DNA of 64,000 nt from Luscinia megarhynchos (taxonomy: Eukaryota; Chordata; Aves; Passeriformes; Turdidae), in contig CM067576.1 in NCBI GenBank assembly GCA_034336665.1, positions 13,259,385-13,323,384 on the forward strand. The letters are read 5' to 3'. The notes beneath the pieces were generated by a model. It ran no database searches. It worked only from the letters and a program-made list of their open reading frames with translations, and was not told the origin of the DNA. This document shows positions 50,572 through 62,468 of this stretch, piece by piece (position 1 is the first letter of the stretch; every line of letters starts with the position of its first letter). The position numbers and the translations under genes were made by a program.

Positions 50572-52337
50572 GTAAGAGAGTGAGAGATCAGATGCAACAA
50601 CTTCCTTACAGATTTGGTGCATTAGCATCACAAACACCAGAGCCTTTGGGACCAGAGGCTGGCAGTCATCAGGATAAGGCAACAGGACAACAACACACAA
50701 TGACCAAATGAAACATGTCAAGTGAAAGGATTAGCAATTTCCACTGTCAATTTGTGTAACTCTCATGCTTCTCTAAGTTTCTGACCATATCTTCCCCCTG
50801 ACAAGTAGGTTAATTTTCTCTTATTTGACTACTACTTTACCAGAATAATCAGTCTAAATTTTTCAGTCTGGCTATGGCACGTATGTGCTACAGATTTTTC
50901 ATCAGTTCTGTGATAACCTGTATGTACCAGCAACCCTTGATCATCTTTAACTATCCAAACAATGAAATCATGGAATTAGCATCCTTAAGTGTTGAGTGAA
51001 CTCTCAGAATTTAGAAACAGGTCTTTAGAAATAGCACATCTCTGACTTGCAAGTGGAAAGGGAAACTGCAGACAGACACAACCCCTCATGCCACCTATAT
51101 GTGTCATTATCTTCTGCTGTGAGAAAGAACCATATTGTAAAATAGACGTCTAAGCACCAAGAGAAATAATTAAGAAGTGCTAGAGTAGCCAGAGGAAGAG
51201 AGAAACCCCTCCTCAGTCATTCCTTACAACAGCAGACTACAACCAGTGAGACAGGGAGCAATTGACCATCCTGCTGCCCCCAGACCTAAGCAAGACAGCA
51301 ACAGCAATCAATGCAAGCACTTGAAAAGACTCCTGATTACATCCTAGGCCTTGAATTTTCACCAGAAATCCAATGCACTGGGAATAACATATACAGTTTT
51401 ATTTTCCAAAATAATAGGACTTCCTGCCAAAAGGAGCCCAAGATGAGGCAGGAAGACTGCTGCAGGTGTCAGCAGGAATCTCACAACCTCGACCACAGCC
51501 TGTAGTACAGCGGATATTGTTCATTCTGCAGAGCACAAAACTATCACCACAGCTCAGGAAGCAGATCAATAGATTATAAGGAACCTTACAGCCATCACAA
51601 CATCCTCTCTTCTCAAAAGAGAGCCTCACTCAGTGATATAGGCATATATACGTGGTTTGTTTTCACAGCAGCAGTGAAAGTTGCAGGTGTGTATATATAA
51701 AGTTTGTATACATACACATATATATTTTATATATACATACAGAAGTGGGTATTCAGATGCATTCACATGTATGTAGACAGACACAATCAAAGATTTGAAC
51801 ATATAAGCCTTCCACTGAAGAATCCAAAAGGAACCATTACACTGGAAATCCTTTTAAAACCCACACAATGAGTTTATATAAAAATCACACTGGAACTAGA
51901 TTGAGACCTATTTCAGAAATAAAGTGCACAAGCTCATGACAATGAACACCAAATGTATTTTTAACAGGGAAATAGACTAAATACTTGAGCAGATGTGGCA
52001 AAACAAAAAGCAGTTAAATGCAATAATCAAGTTGACTTCAGAGAACAGAGAGGAAAACTCAAGCAGGATATAGAGACAGGGCGACTTCAAAAGAAGAAAA
52101 GAGCACAGAGACACAAAACTGCAAAATTTGAACAACAGCATGGAAAGTGAAAGTGTGGTTAAAAATTAACCCCAAATAATCAGAACAAGGACAATTATGG
52201 ATATCTCAGCAGCAAGACTGATGCTGATACTGAGAGGAGTAACACAGACTATAGAATTCACAAGCTCTTTGGATGAGCAAGAAACATTTTTCAAATATTT
52301 AGCTTACAATATGCCTGCTGTCATTCACATCCATTAC
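50572..52337. other. Noncoding unique DNA
   Basis: No gene is recognised. A TA/CA-rich simple tract lies at 51690-51741, and 52020-52150 is purine-rich. Short open frames near 51311-51629 overlap on both strands and resemble nothing known. Confidence 0.6.
51690..51741. repeat. Imperfect TA/CA microsatellite
   Basis: GTATATATAAAGTTTGTATA is followed by CATACACATATATATTTTAT and ATATACATAC: degenerate alternating purine-pyrimidine DNA. Confidence 0.85.
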
Positions 52338-52411
52338 CTTGAGGAGACTTTCAGCAGGGGATGAACTCTGAAAACACTTCACAGAGAGGTGTTTGGATTT
52401 CTGCGTCGAGT
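52338..52411 (-). other. Exon-like unit, 74 bp, one frame fully open
   Basis: On the minus strand the acceptor GATTTTCTGTTTTTCAG ends just above 52411. The body begins ACTCGACGCAGAAATCC and ends AGTCTCCTCAAG, and the donor AAG/GTAATG follows below 52338. One frame is open throughout: two bases, then 24 codons beginning STQKSKHLSVK and ending SPAESLLK, finishing in phase 0. Two CpG dinucleotides sit at its 5' end in a CpG-poor region. I recognise no protein. It could be a coding cassette exon, a noncoding RNA exon, or chance. A similar unit lies at 60157-60199 on the same strand. Confidence 0.33.
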
Positions 52412-52917
52412 CTGAAAAACAGAAAATCACTGGTTAAAGCCATCAGCTTATGACACAGAGGTAGTACTGGCAAAAGTGACAGAAAATATCCATATAAGAA
52501 ATCTGCCCACTGAACAGAGAATGTGTCAAGGAGAGAGGTGGATTAGTGGCTTTATCTCAGAAGTGACAGGTTTCTGCATTTCAGAAGTGCCGTGCTGGAG
52601 TGGGTGATGGAAGGACTTACATGATCAAGGAGAACCTGTGGTTCACCAATAGCTGTGGGTTTTGATTTGATCTAAACTCTTTTGTAAAAATCTCAAGATT
52701 AACCCCATAGAGCCACTTTTCCCCTTTGTATTTCAGGGAGATTGTACAGCACTGGAAATATATCCCAATAATATAACCTGAGGACAAGCTAGGAAAAAGT
52801 CTGGTTTCAACTTTCTTTCTCCACCTCCCCACACACCCAAGGAATAAAAAGCAATTTCGGGTGGCAATAAACTTTGTTGTATATGCAGCTAGAAGGCAGC
52901 ATATTCTTTTCATTTCT
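52412..52917. other. Noncoding unique DNA
   Basis: No feature is recognised other than the acceptor tract of the neighbouring exon-like unit. A minus-strand open frame in the right half has no family resemblance. Confidence 0.55.
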
Positions 52918-53000
52918 CATTTAAAGACAGATCATCAGGAAGTCATTACATTGTGAAGATTGGATCTCTGCACTGTTGTAGTGCAATTGAGCACTGCTCT
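52918..53000 (+). repeat. Copy B of an unnamed dispersed repeat
   Basis: Positions 52918-52948 match 62385-62415 at 29 of 31 bases, in the same orientation (CATTTAAAG, CAGAT, ATCAGGAAGTCATTA in both). After a diverged middle, GTGCAATTGAGCACTGCTCT here corresponds loosely to GCATAATTGAACACTCTGTA there. Upstream CATATTC and CATTTCT also recur. The two are therefore likely copies of one element. I cannot assign it to CR1, MIR or another family. Confidence 0.6.
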
Positions 53001-53094
53001 ACACAAATACTGTAAATAATAAAACATTTAAAAGTTTGCAGTATTGGACTTGTTTTTTTTCCTAAACTATGGTGTTAGGTTTAACCCAGCAAGC

Positions 53095-53116
53095 AAAAAA
53101 AAAAAAAAAAAAAAAA
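53095..53116. repeat. Poly(A) run
   Basis: About 22 A follow GGTTTAACCCAGCAAGC. The preceding bases faintly recall the start of some avian ERVL long terminal repeats, but the match is too short to call an element. Confidence 0.7.
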
Positions 53117-55742
53117 GAAAGGAAAATCTATTTTCTTAACTATTTTTAACTGTTTAGAAAATAGATAACCTAGCTATGATTCTGGCTGTTTTGTGGCTAT
53201 GATCTGAACTCCACCTCTATCTGACGGAGGGCTGCAAACAGGACAGGGGACTACTCCCAGCACATAAAGAAGCAGAAGGGAAGGAGGAAAAACAGGCAGC
53301 CTCTTTTAATGGACATGTCTCAATTCACAGGTCAGTGGTGCCTACGCTGCTTTTATGTCAGCAGCAATGCCCTGATGATATTTTTAAGCTGCTTCTTGCA
53401 ACATCAGGATCACCATGGATGACAGACTTGCTGCAGGCTAAATTCAAGGGATATGCAGAGATCCTGTAACAGTTGCAGATACTTCAATATATCATGTCTG
53501 TTTTGGCAGGGGATAATATTAGTGCTATTGAGATAAGGGTGCAGCAGTGCTGTTTGAAAATATCAGTCCCCTGCCTGCTGGGCTGTGATAAACAGCCGTG
53601 TTTCACACTTTGGGGGGAGCAGAGACAGCCCCTGTGCAGGCACTCGAGAGCAGCAGGGAGGCACAGACAGCTCTGTGGTGTGCTGGGAGTAGGAGCCATT
53701 CTGCAGAAGTGAACTTGTACTGCACAACTTCTATCTCACTTCAGCATCTCATAAGCTCAGCTCAACTGTTACAGGGCTCAGGTTCTGATCAGAAAATAGG
53801 ATAAAGACTTGAAGAGTAGAGATCAAGAATTCAATGGAGCCAAGTGAAGACCACACAGCTGCCTTTACTCTGGCAGAGGAGGGCCAGACAGAATTGCTCC
53901 ATAAAGGTGTGAATACCACATTTTCATTCTACCTACAGCAACCATATGACACACCATCACTTTGAAGTGCATTGGTTTCTAATGCAGAGCAAAGAATTCT
54001 CTTCTCCCACAAAAGACACTTTTGTTTCAGAGACTTTCTGAAGAAAGGAAAATACTCAGTAATTGCTTAAGTTAAAAAAAAAAAAAAAGCTAAGGAAAAA
54101 AAAACTCTATTCAGAATATTCAGAATATTTTCTAATGCACACAATTAAACAGCTTTACAAAATTCCAGCCATCCCTTTTCTTCTCCCTTTCTCCCTGCTA
54201 CATTTGTTCAACCTATCCTTGTACATTAAATACTACCTCCAAACTTTCCAGGCATTCTTCCCTGTCTTTTGAAAAGATAGCTGCTTATCCATAATTGGCT
54301 TTGTAAATCTGAGCAAAATGCAAATGCACGGGTAAGATCACAACAGAGTTCTGAACCATTAGGATTTGTTTCAGACATAAAAGGAAAAACAGTGAAATTT
54401 CCAAAATTAATTAAAGTTACGGAAATCTTACTCTCCAGTAATTTGGGAGTAAGGAGTTTAAGCTCTGGCAACTCTAGAATCACTTTTTAAAAAGTTAAAT
54501 TATAAGAGGTTCTCATAGATTTGTAGTGGAGAATTGCTCCTGTAACTTCAGTTCAGCAGAATAGCTTAAGAATTATTGGAAGAAGATAGAAAGAACATTT
54601 CCTTCACAATACTCTCTACAAACAATAAAAGTAACTACCTGAAAGCAATTTCCTCTCCTATACTGTGCCTTAATATTAACATAATCATAAACACTTAAGA
54701 TAGCATTTCCCTCACATCTCCATTATTAATCTCTTAAAGCTGAGTTATGAACAACATAAAACATTAATGCATCATGCCCTAATACTTGTTGTCTTATTAG
54801 AACATTTGCCCCATATGGCTTGTTAGATGGTTTGTGTTCATAAGAAAGATAAGTTTCCATTTACCAGAAGATATTAAAAAAACCCAGCATCCCAAACAAA
54901 AAACACACCCTGTCAATATTACTTCCATCAACAGCATTTTCATAAATTAATAAAAAATTAATGAAGCAGACAAAATGTAGTAATCTGGTTAAATATTAAT
55001 TTAAGAGCATGTCTGCTGAACTTTGAGCAGTATTTACTGACAGCACCTGAGCCCCCACCCTGGGCTGCTCAGAGCAGCTCTGGCTGCTCCCACAGGGCAG
55101 AGTGATCCCCTCCCCCTGCTGAGGAGCAGCTACAGCCCCAGCAGTGCTGACCAGAGAGAGCTGAAGCCTGGCTCCAGCAATCCCAATTTCTGCTCACCAA
55201 CCCCTGTGCTTGCTCGACAGAGGAGCTGCTCTGGCCAGCAGTCCCTCAAATGGCAAGTGCTGCCACAGACATCAAAGAAATGCAGCCAAGTGCTCATCAG
55301 CCTCTGAGGTGGTTGAGAACACCCCTAAGGGACATGGGAGAGTTCTTAACCACACCTGAAACTTCTGTCTGACTTCTAGAGTTTTAAAACTTAAGCCTGC
55401 TATTGTGCAGATTATTTCTTTAGCAGCAGTGTAAATTTGGATGCTTTTTAAAGTTCAATTGTATGATACTAAGTACTTTGATAAACAAGGCACTAAATTC
55501 AGACTAGAGGAATGAGGCTCGTTTTCCAATTTCTGCTTCCTGCCTAAAATCACAACTGCTTGCTGTTTAATTTTGAAGTTTGCAGTCAGCAGACAGCAAT
55601 CCTACAGGAAAGATTTATCTTTCCACAAAATTGGACCAGTCCGAAAACATAAGGGATTTAAAAAGACAACAGTCTAACTATAAATAAACTTCCCATCAAA
55701 GCCATTCCTAACAAGGGTTCATTAACAGAAACTGTACAACCA
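53117..55742. other. Noncoding unique DNA
   Basis: No gene is recognised. 53590-53700 and 55040-55260 are GC-richer and CpG-poor, the latter with CAGCTC/GAGCAG-type repeats of very short motifs. A-rich runs lie at 54066-54110. 54600-55000 is AT-rich. Confidence 0.6.
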
Positions 55743-55762
55743 ATAGGTACAAATGTACCTAT
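55743..55762. repeat. Perfect 9-bp inverted repeat, 2-base spacer
   Basis: ATAGGTACA, AA, TGTACCTAT. It lies about 35 bp left of the MIR copy and has no evident link to it. Confidence 0.85.
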
Positions 55763-55795
55763 AGGTTCATTTCTCAAGAGAGGAATGGTGGGGCA

Positions 55796-55992
55796 GTTCA
55801 GTCACAGAACCTGGGCATACTAATTGCATCTGTCACCAACTGGCTTGGTGTTCAGGAGCTACTCACAAAGTGTTTGCTTCAATTCCTCCATCTGTATAAT
55901 GGCAATGATATCTAATTCAGAGGGATGCTGTGAGGATTAATTAGTTAATGTTGGTAAGTGCTTTGAAGATGAAAAGAGCTACAGAAGAGATA
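55796..55992 (+). mobile_element. MIR-type CORE-SINE copy
   Basis: The order of motifs fits the MIR consensus in plus orientation. ACAGAACCTGGGCATACTAA and TGTCACCAACTGGCTTGGTG correspond to the tRNA-related part and CORE (CTGGGTTC..., TGCCACTGACTTGCTGTGTG). TCAATTCCTCCATCTGTATA with ATGGCAATGATA corresponds to CAGTTTCCTCATCTGTAAAATGGGGATAATA. GATGCTGTGAGGATTAATTA with GTTAATG corresponds to GTTGTGAGGATTAAATGAGTTAATA. TAAGTGCTTTGAAGATGAAA is the 3' end seen in amniote-wide MIR relatives. It is close to full length and unusually readable for so old a family, which in birds is rare. Confidence 0.85.
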
Positions 55993-58900
55993 ATCAGTTT
56001 TACAGTCTCTAAAAGCTTTTACCATGTCTGCAGAATTATTTTGGAGTACCACAGGAATATAATCGGGGAGAATCTGTCATTTATCACGTACATCCAGAAA
56101 AGGGGAGGGTGTGGGGGCTGCAGGGTTGGAAGGAAAAGGTAGGAAAATACTTCAGTGCTAAATCACATGTCCTGTTCTGAAATCTGCAGACGAACAGCAC
56201 AAATCTCACACTTCCTTTGTACAATCTACCTGTACATTGCTACCATTTTCTTATGAAAACAAACACCAAATGGCTTTGTTGACTTAACTCTTCCTCCTGA
56301 AATTCAGAAACTACAGTGACTTTTAAGGTTCTTTTCTGTGTACTTGACTATCCTGGCTTTTTCTCAGTAAATATATTATAAAGGACTGCAAGATTACACA
56401 TCATTCTCTAAAAAATGTCTTTAAGGTAAATTATATATCATTAGCTTTGGAAGATTTACTTTTGGTTGCCTAGAAAGTCTTTAATGTCTATAGCCCAGCT
56501 GCATTTCCTGCCTTAATTGGTTTTCATTCCCAATAATCAAAATAGAAGTTTGTAATGAAATAGAGCCCTCAAACTTTGCTAAGTCAGACAGGATACAGAA
56601 GCACACATATCTGAAAATTTCAGAGTTTTTAAAAGTCAGTAATAACTCTACATTACTCAGATACTTTCACAGCCCACATAGGAACAACCATATCTTGTAT
56701 TTGATTTTTAAGTAGAGCATTTTTTATGGATGATTTGAAGCACATTAAAAGAAAGTCAACTGCTGATGCAACTACTTCACAGCTCGTGTGTCTTCCTGGA
56801 CAAACTGCTTCCAAGTATAATTATTATGTACAGAATTGTGATCAAAAATGTATTCTTGAATGCACATTTTTTTCAAATGACCATCAAAAAAGAAAAAGAA
56901 TTTGATTTGATTTGACAGGTGCTGTCTACATAGAGCACAACCAGACGAGTACAGATAACTGATATGTTGGTGTGCAAAGGGGGAAAGGTGCACAACTGTG
57001 TTTATCACAAGGTAAATGCAATGCTGACTGGCATGGCTTCAGATAAAATTTCTTCAATAATCAAACACAAAACTTCATTAAGCCATACTTTCTTCTTTAA
57101 AACCAGTGTCTAGTGGTTGTCCTACTCATTCTCAGTAGTTAGGGTACCATTAACATATGAGACAATCCACATTCAGCATTGTTGTGCAATAAAATATTTT
57201 TTGTTGCTGCTTATAATCATTATGTTTTGCTCACAGTCCTTCTCCTACCTTATGTCAAATGCCAACATTGGCAGGGCTGAAGGAAAAAAAAAGTAAATAT
57301 TTCAACTCACTCTTTCTTTCTTAAGTCCTGTGAACTTCAGAAGGCAGTAATGACTATTTATAGCCCCTCTCTGGTCCCAAAGATACCACCCACTACTCTC
57401 CCACCACATTTAATTCTGCAATGTTGCACTTCTGTTCTGTGAAAGAAGGTAGAATGTCTTGACTTAGATACATCTTTTTATAAGGGAAAAGATTCTGGGT
57501 ACCTCGACAATCCTTTGCTATTGCAATTAACCCCATTCTTATAGACTTTGCCAACTGCCATCACTCTGCCTTGAAATAAGTCAGCTCTGCTGACCCCATG
57601 GAACTTTTCAAAGGTGAATTTCAATACTGGTAAGCTGGACAGATCCACTTTGATCATGGCCAGATGGTACCTTCCAGGTTTTTCATTCACATTTTCCTTC
57701 AGGTTAAATAGTCCTTTTCTCTTTCCCAGTATTTATTCTTAATGCATTTATAACAAGTAGTTATAAATTCAGATCCTTTCTCCTGCGGGCCCAATGATTA
57801 AAGGCCTTTTAGACTCATTTGCATGGCAGGTTACCCATTATCCTAATTGTCATTGTGCAGCATCTGACCCATCCTTCCCCCCACCTCATTCATTTAACAT
57901 GAAAGAGCAGATTTTAAACAGTACTCCAGTGCAAGGTCATTGTAACTCTTCCCTGTGTATAGCAAATGCTCTGCCAGCTGCACATGGCTGCAGGTTGCTG
58001 TGGTGGGGAGCAGCCCCACTGCCCCCAGCTCTGTGTCCAGCTGCGAGTTTCAAACCCACAGTGCAGTCTCATGATCCTCAAGCACATACCCCAGAGCTCA
58101 CACTACTGGACTGAAAGCTCATGTTTGCTGCTGCTGCCCTCATCCAGCCATTCTGTACCCCAGAATGACAGCACCAGCAAATGTCCCCAAGCTGGTGTGT
58201 TCTGTGAACAGAGGAGGGGGTGCTGTGGGTACCACCCCAGACACTGCCCCACATGCCACAGGGGCCTGGGAGAGGAGGCATGTTGGGTTTCCTTTTAAAA
58301 GCAACCAAACTTGTGTACACTATACACACCCAGACTCAGGGACACACCTTGGTATTTTTTTTTCCTTTCAAAAGAATAAATTCCTCAAAACCTTCTCACT
58401 ATTCCACATGCTGCACTGCCCTCTGTGACTCCTGCCTACCAACAACTGATTTCCAACGAGCATCCAAAAGCCTGCTTCTGAATGTTGAGGACCTGCCTGG
58501 CCAACCACACAAACACTAATCAATAATTTCATGTTGCTATAGAGTAACCAATACCGAGTAAAAAAAAAAAAAACAAACCAGCAAATATGAAAAATTAAAC
58601 AACTGCTAATTGCTGGGAAAACTGCTGCAGGCCTGCATGGAGCCTTCAAGGAGCACTGCTGTGAGCTCTCAGGACTCCTGCTCGTGCCTGAATTTGCCAT
58701 GGAGTGGTTGAATCTGACAGGAAACAACCTTGATACAATTAGAAATGAACAACTGGCCAGCACAGTTCTATCAGTCATTATGCCATGAACCCCAGTAATA
58801 TTCCTGAATCCTCCACACAGACACAACCCTAAGTTATATATTTAGCTTATCTCATCCAAATTCAGTCCAAAGTCAATAAAAGGGCAACTGTCCTCTTAAA

Positions 58901-60156
58901 AGAGCCATCATCTCTGATTAATAATACTGTTGATAATAATGGAGCAACACACTTTTGTTCCGGGGAATTAACAGGTCATCTTTCCTGATATTACCATTCT
59001 GTTCTGTCTGCATCAACTACGCTTCTTGTGCAATCAGACTTCAAAAACAAAAAATCAAGTTGCCTACCTGATGAACATCATCAGAGCACACACTAATCTA
59101 TTACAGGTACAGAAAAATTTTTTTGCTTTTGTGTTCACACTGGTCTTGATGAACTGTTTGCATCACTTAGCATTTCCAGGGCCCAATAAAATGTTAATAA
59201 CTAGGAAGGATAATAAGACCACGCTGGTCTAGCTGAGATTTTCATACTGCAGAACTGGGGAAAATAAACTGTTAGGGGTAGTTCGGCTGTTACCTTTTAT
59301 CCTTCTTTCTATTTTTGTGTTCTATTTTAGCTCCAAAACAAGACATTATATAAAACAACTCATATTATATTGCCTGAGGTCATAACAGAAAGATTTAATT
59401 TAGCAGGATTTGCCTCTTCAAGAATTAAACAGCAATACCTGTACATGAGACTACGTGGCTAATGTAAGGAGGAACAAAAGCAAAAGAGAAAGAATAGTAC
59501 AGTTCATAAAGCATGGCAGAACACATTGGCACATTCTTCCACAAGAAGTTTTGAAGAGAGACAGACAGAATGTGTTTTTTATTGTTTTCCTATTCTACTC
59601 ATCTGTTTAATAAACAAAACTTTCAGAATTGTATTTATAGTTTTTCTTGCTCTGTTTACAACAGATGAACTAAGAAACAAGTGAATTAGCTTTCTCTTGT
59701 CTTAATTCCATGTTGTTTAATTTTCAAAATAGCTGCTAAATTACACATATTTCTTTCTTTACTGAATTCCAGAGAATCAGGTAAAGTGTATTAGTGTGAT
59801 ATACAGACATCACTTCTGAGTAAGCAGCTTAAGTACCGCTAAAATAAGCACAGCAGCTACACAAAAGTATAGAAAAGAACAGAAACCAACAACAAAAACC
59901 CAAATAACCAGGGCAGACACTCAGAGAGTTGATTGCACTAAGGTGCAGAGTGCAGGAGTTAGGAACAGTGAACGAGTCTGCCTGCATTGTAACTAATTGT
60001 CAGTGCAGCAGTATAGACACACACTGTAATTACCTCAGTTTGGCATAATAACAATTAGCACAGAAAGACCACAAAAGATAAATTAGAAGAAAATAAAAAG
60101 AGACACTTTAGCTAATTAAATTTTGTTTGCTTTATGTAGTATAAATACTACCTTAC
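55993..60156. other. Noncoding unique DNA
   Basis: No gene is recognised. A G-rich patch lies at 56100-56125. 57960-58290 is GC-richer and open in several frames on both strands, which argues against any one of them being coding. A strong plus-strand acceptor-like tract ends at 59330 (TTTTTGTGTTCTATTTTAG) and leads into 43 open codons without a good donor. A-rich 59460-59540 and 60060-60130 are simple in composition. Confidence 0.6.
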
Positions 60157-60199
60157 CTGATCAAAACCCAGAAATATCCTCCATGTCGCTTCGGATCTA
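60157..60199 (-). other. Exon-like unit, 43 bp, CpG-retaining
   Basis: On the minus strand the acceptor GTGTTGTTATTTCCTTAG ends just above 60199, with a branch-like CTAAT about 30 bases before it. The body starts TAGATCCGAAGCGACATGG and ends TTTTGATCAG. The donor CAG/GTAAGG follows below 60157. Two frames are open: DPKRHGGYFWVLI and RSEATWRIFLGFDQ. A third holds an ATG in good context (GCGACATGG) but stops after seven codons. Two CpG are kept in a CpG-poor setting. If joined to the 74-bp unit at 52338-52411, no frame stays open through both, so a noncoding or untranslated role fits best. Confidence 0.35.
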
Positions 60200-62384
60200 C
60201 TAAGGAAATAACAACACTCACAGCAGAGATTCATTAGCTGCAGCCAGCTCAGCTGTAGCTAATTTAAAGAATCACAAGCACAGCAGTACAAAATCAAGTG
60301 AACTTGGGCAGCTGAACGTACTTTAACTGTGCAAGAGCTCGCCACCCCTTACTTTCACCTGTGTTGTATGTTCCAGCTGTGAGGTAGTAGCTAGGACTGC
60401 TATAATGTAGCCCCAAGAAGTTTAATTAGCAACCCCATGCATGTCCAGAATCCAGGAGTACTTCTTTCATTTCAAAATAGATGTTATTTATACCTAATAT
60501 AAAATCACTTTAGTCCCTTTCAAGTCACAGGAGAAAATATTACAAGTGTTCTAGTTTCCTGAATCACAACCTACTAAGCCACAAGCTTTCTTTTCAAACC
60601 TTAAATAGTTTTCTTCAGGTAATTCAATTCTCATATTTGATAAAACATGTTGCTAGCCACTAGAAATGAAATATGGAGAGTAACTGGGTAAAAATTACAG
60701 GAATGCAGCTGAATCCAAAGCTGAATTGACTTTGCACACTCTAACAGGGCCATATAGCACAGGAAGGCAGTTTAGTGACATCAAGTTAAGCTGAGCTGGA
60801 CTATCATCTCTTACTGGCAGGTTGTAGATTTGATGAAGTTATTGTCAACATCCACAGACTCACTGCCTGACCAGATTCTTCTGACTCACTCTGCTCTTAC
60901 AGGCTCTCACACTATGGACATGGTCCCTAAGCTCTTCCCTCCCACAACACATTCTTCCTCGAGTCACTGCTCCTCTCATGACACGGAGATGCAATAGTGA
61001 AGAAGAACCTTAGAGTATTTTACAGCTTGCACTATGTAAACATCACCTACTGAAAAGCAAACTGTGTCAGTTCTTGGGGTGGCCATATAAACATCCAGCA
61101 AATATTTCAGAAGCAGACCTGCTGGTTTGCAGAAATGCCCTCCTGGGATGGCAATCACAGCAGGTAGGAGGGTGTGCAGCCTCCTCTGTCCCCTGCTCTG
61201 CCACAGAGGCACAGATGTGTCTCAACACACAGCCATGACTGGATCATCATCAATCTCTCCATTGCAGAACAGGGATTAGTTCTGAGGGAAAGGGTCGTTC
61301 CCAAAATGCTGCCCTATGAAGAGGGGTTGTTTCTCTCAAATATTTCAATCATTGGAGCATTTTCAAGAATGGCCCTGGAGATCCTACTCTCAGACATGAC
61401 CTCCCTACTGAGAACAATAATGGTAAAATTATTATACTGAAAAGACAGTTCTGCTGCAGTCAAGTTGGAGAATTTTACATGGTTGTTGCATCTTCACATT
61501 AGGCCAAAAATCAGAAAGAATGCAAATTCAGGAGCTGATCTTAGGGATAGATTGCTCAGAATGGGGTCCAAGTGCATCTTTCATTGAAAAGCTAGGCTGG
61601 GTTGCCAATCTTTATTCAATTAACAAAGTTTAAGTTGAGCTCAACTTCACATAAATATTCTTTTTATCTATTACATCACACAATATTCCTAGTGGTATAG
61701 AAGCCCCAAGTATCAGACTGTGTTCAAAAATCAGAGGCTGCTTTCCACAAATGGCTTTGACACAATCAATCATATCTAAAACTAAGCTGAAGTGCTTCAG
61801 AAAGCTGCCCATCATGGGCTGCTGGCTAAGGAGGCTGAAGGACCTCCCCAACAAGCCCTTGACTCATAATAATAAATGTGTGCTATCCCAATGAGGTGGT
61901 GAAGGTTTATTTGATTTCAAATGCTGTGTTGGTTGCTTAGTACTAATCCCACAGACTGGAAATGAAAAACATCTAGCACTATTGCACTAAATAATTTATG
62001 CAGACCTTAATGTTGTCTATACAACATTACTTGAAACAGACTTGTTGCAGTGCCAGCAAGTATTGAAATATTCCCAATAGGAACTGATCATATCAATCTG
62101 ACCTTGCTCTTTATAACAAATCAATGTAAAGAGAGGAAGGAGAACAATCTGAACAGCCTTTAGCACCTTCAGCATCTGTTTGAAAACAAAAAGACCAGCA
62201 TTTTCCTAGAAAACTCATTCCCTGTTTATCTTAATGAAGGCAAAACAAGCAACAGAAAAACTTGTTGAATGGAATTACAATAAAATATTCTTTTATTTTC
62301 AGACAAAAGGGCACAAAATCAGTTTTCATTTGGCTCAGTGACTATGCTGTGTTTGAAAAGAATGTTACATATTCATTTCTTTAT
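60200..62384. other. Noncoding unique DNA
   Basis: No gene is recognised. A small imperfect hairpin (TTAGCTGCAG / CTGTAGCTAA) lies at 60234-60262. TGAGGTAGTAG at 60380 copies the let-7 5' end but has no hairpin partner. Open frames at 61174-61440 (plus) and 61630-61854 (minus) do not resemble known proteins. Confidence 0.6.
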
Positions 62385-62468
62385 CATTTAAAGTCAGATA
62401 ATCAGGAAGTCATTATGTGGCCTACACTGGGCAGCTATTCGATTAGAGCATAATTGAACACTCTGTAA
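62385..62468 (+). repeat. Copy A of an unnamed dispersed repeat
   Basis: The first 31 bases (62385-62415) differ from 52918-52948 at two positions only. The block GCATAATTGAACACTCTGTA near 62448-62467 is a weaker match to the corresponding part of the other copy. The element edges are not defined. The orientation is the same as the other copy, 9.5 kb away. Confidence 0.6.

Noticed and set aside
53071..53094. TGTTAGGTTTAACCCAGCA, faintly like the start of an avian ERVL long terminal repeat
   Set aside because: Only about 17 bases match before a poly(A) run; no terminal repeat body, no CA end and no target-site duplication seen.
57794..58519. Cluster of overlapping open frames on both strands
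   Set aside because: Mutually overlapping frames in several phases cannot all be coding, and none resembles a known protein.
59331..59462. 43 open codons after a strong acceptor
   Set aside because: No donor, no resemblance, and an open run of this size after a chosen acceptor is expected several times in 64 kb.
60380..60390. TGAGGTAGTAG, identical to the 5' end of let-7
   Set aside because: The next bases differ from let-7 and no complementary arm follows within 60 bases, so no precursor hairpin can form.
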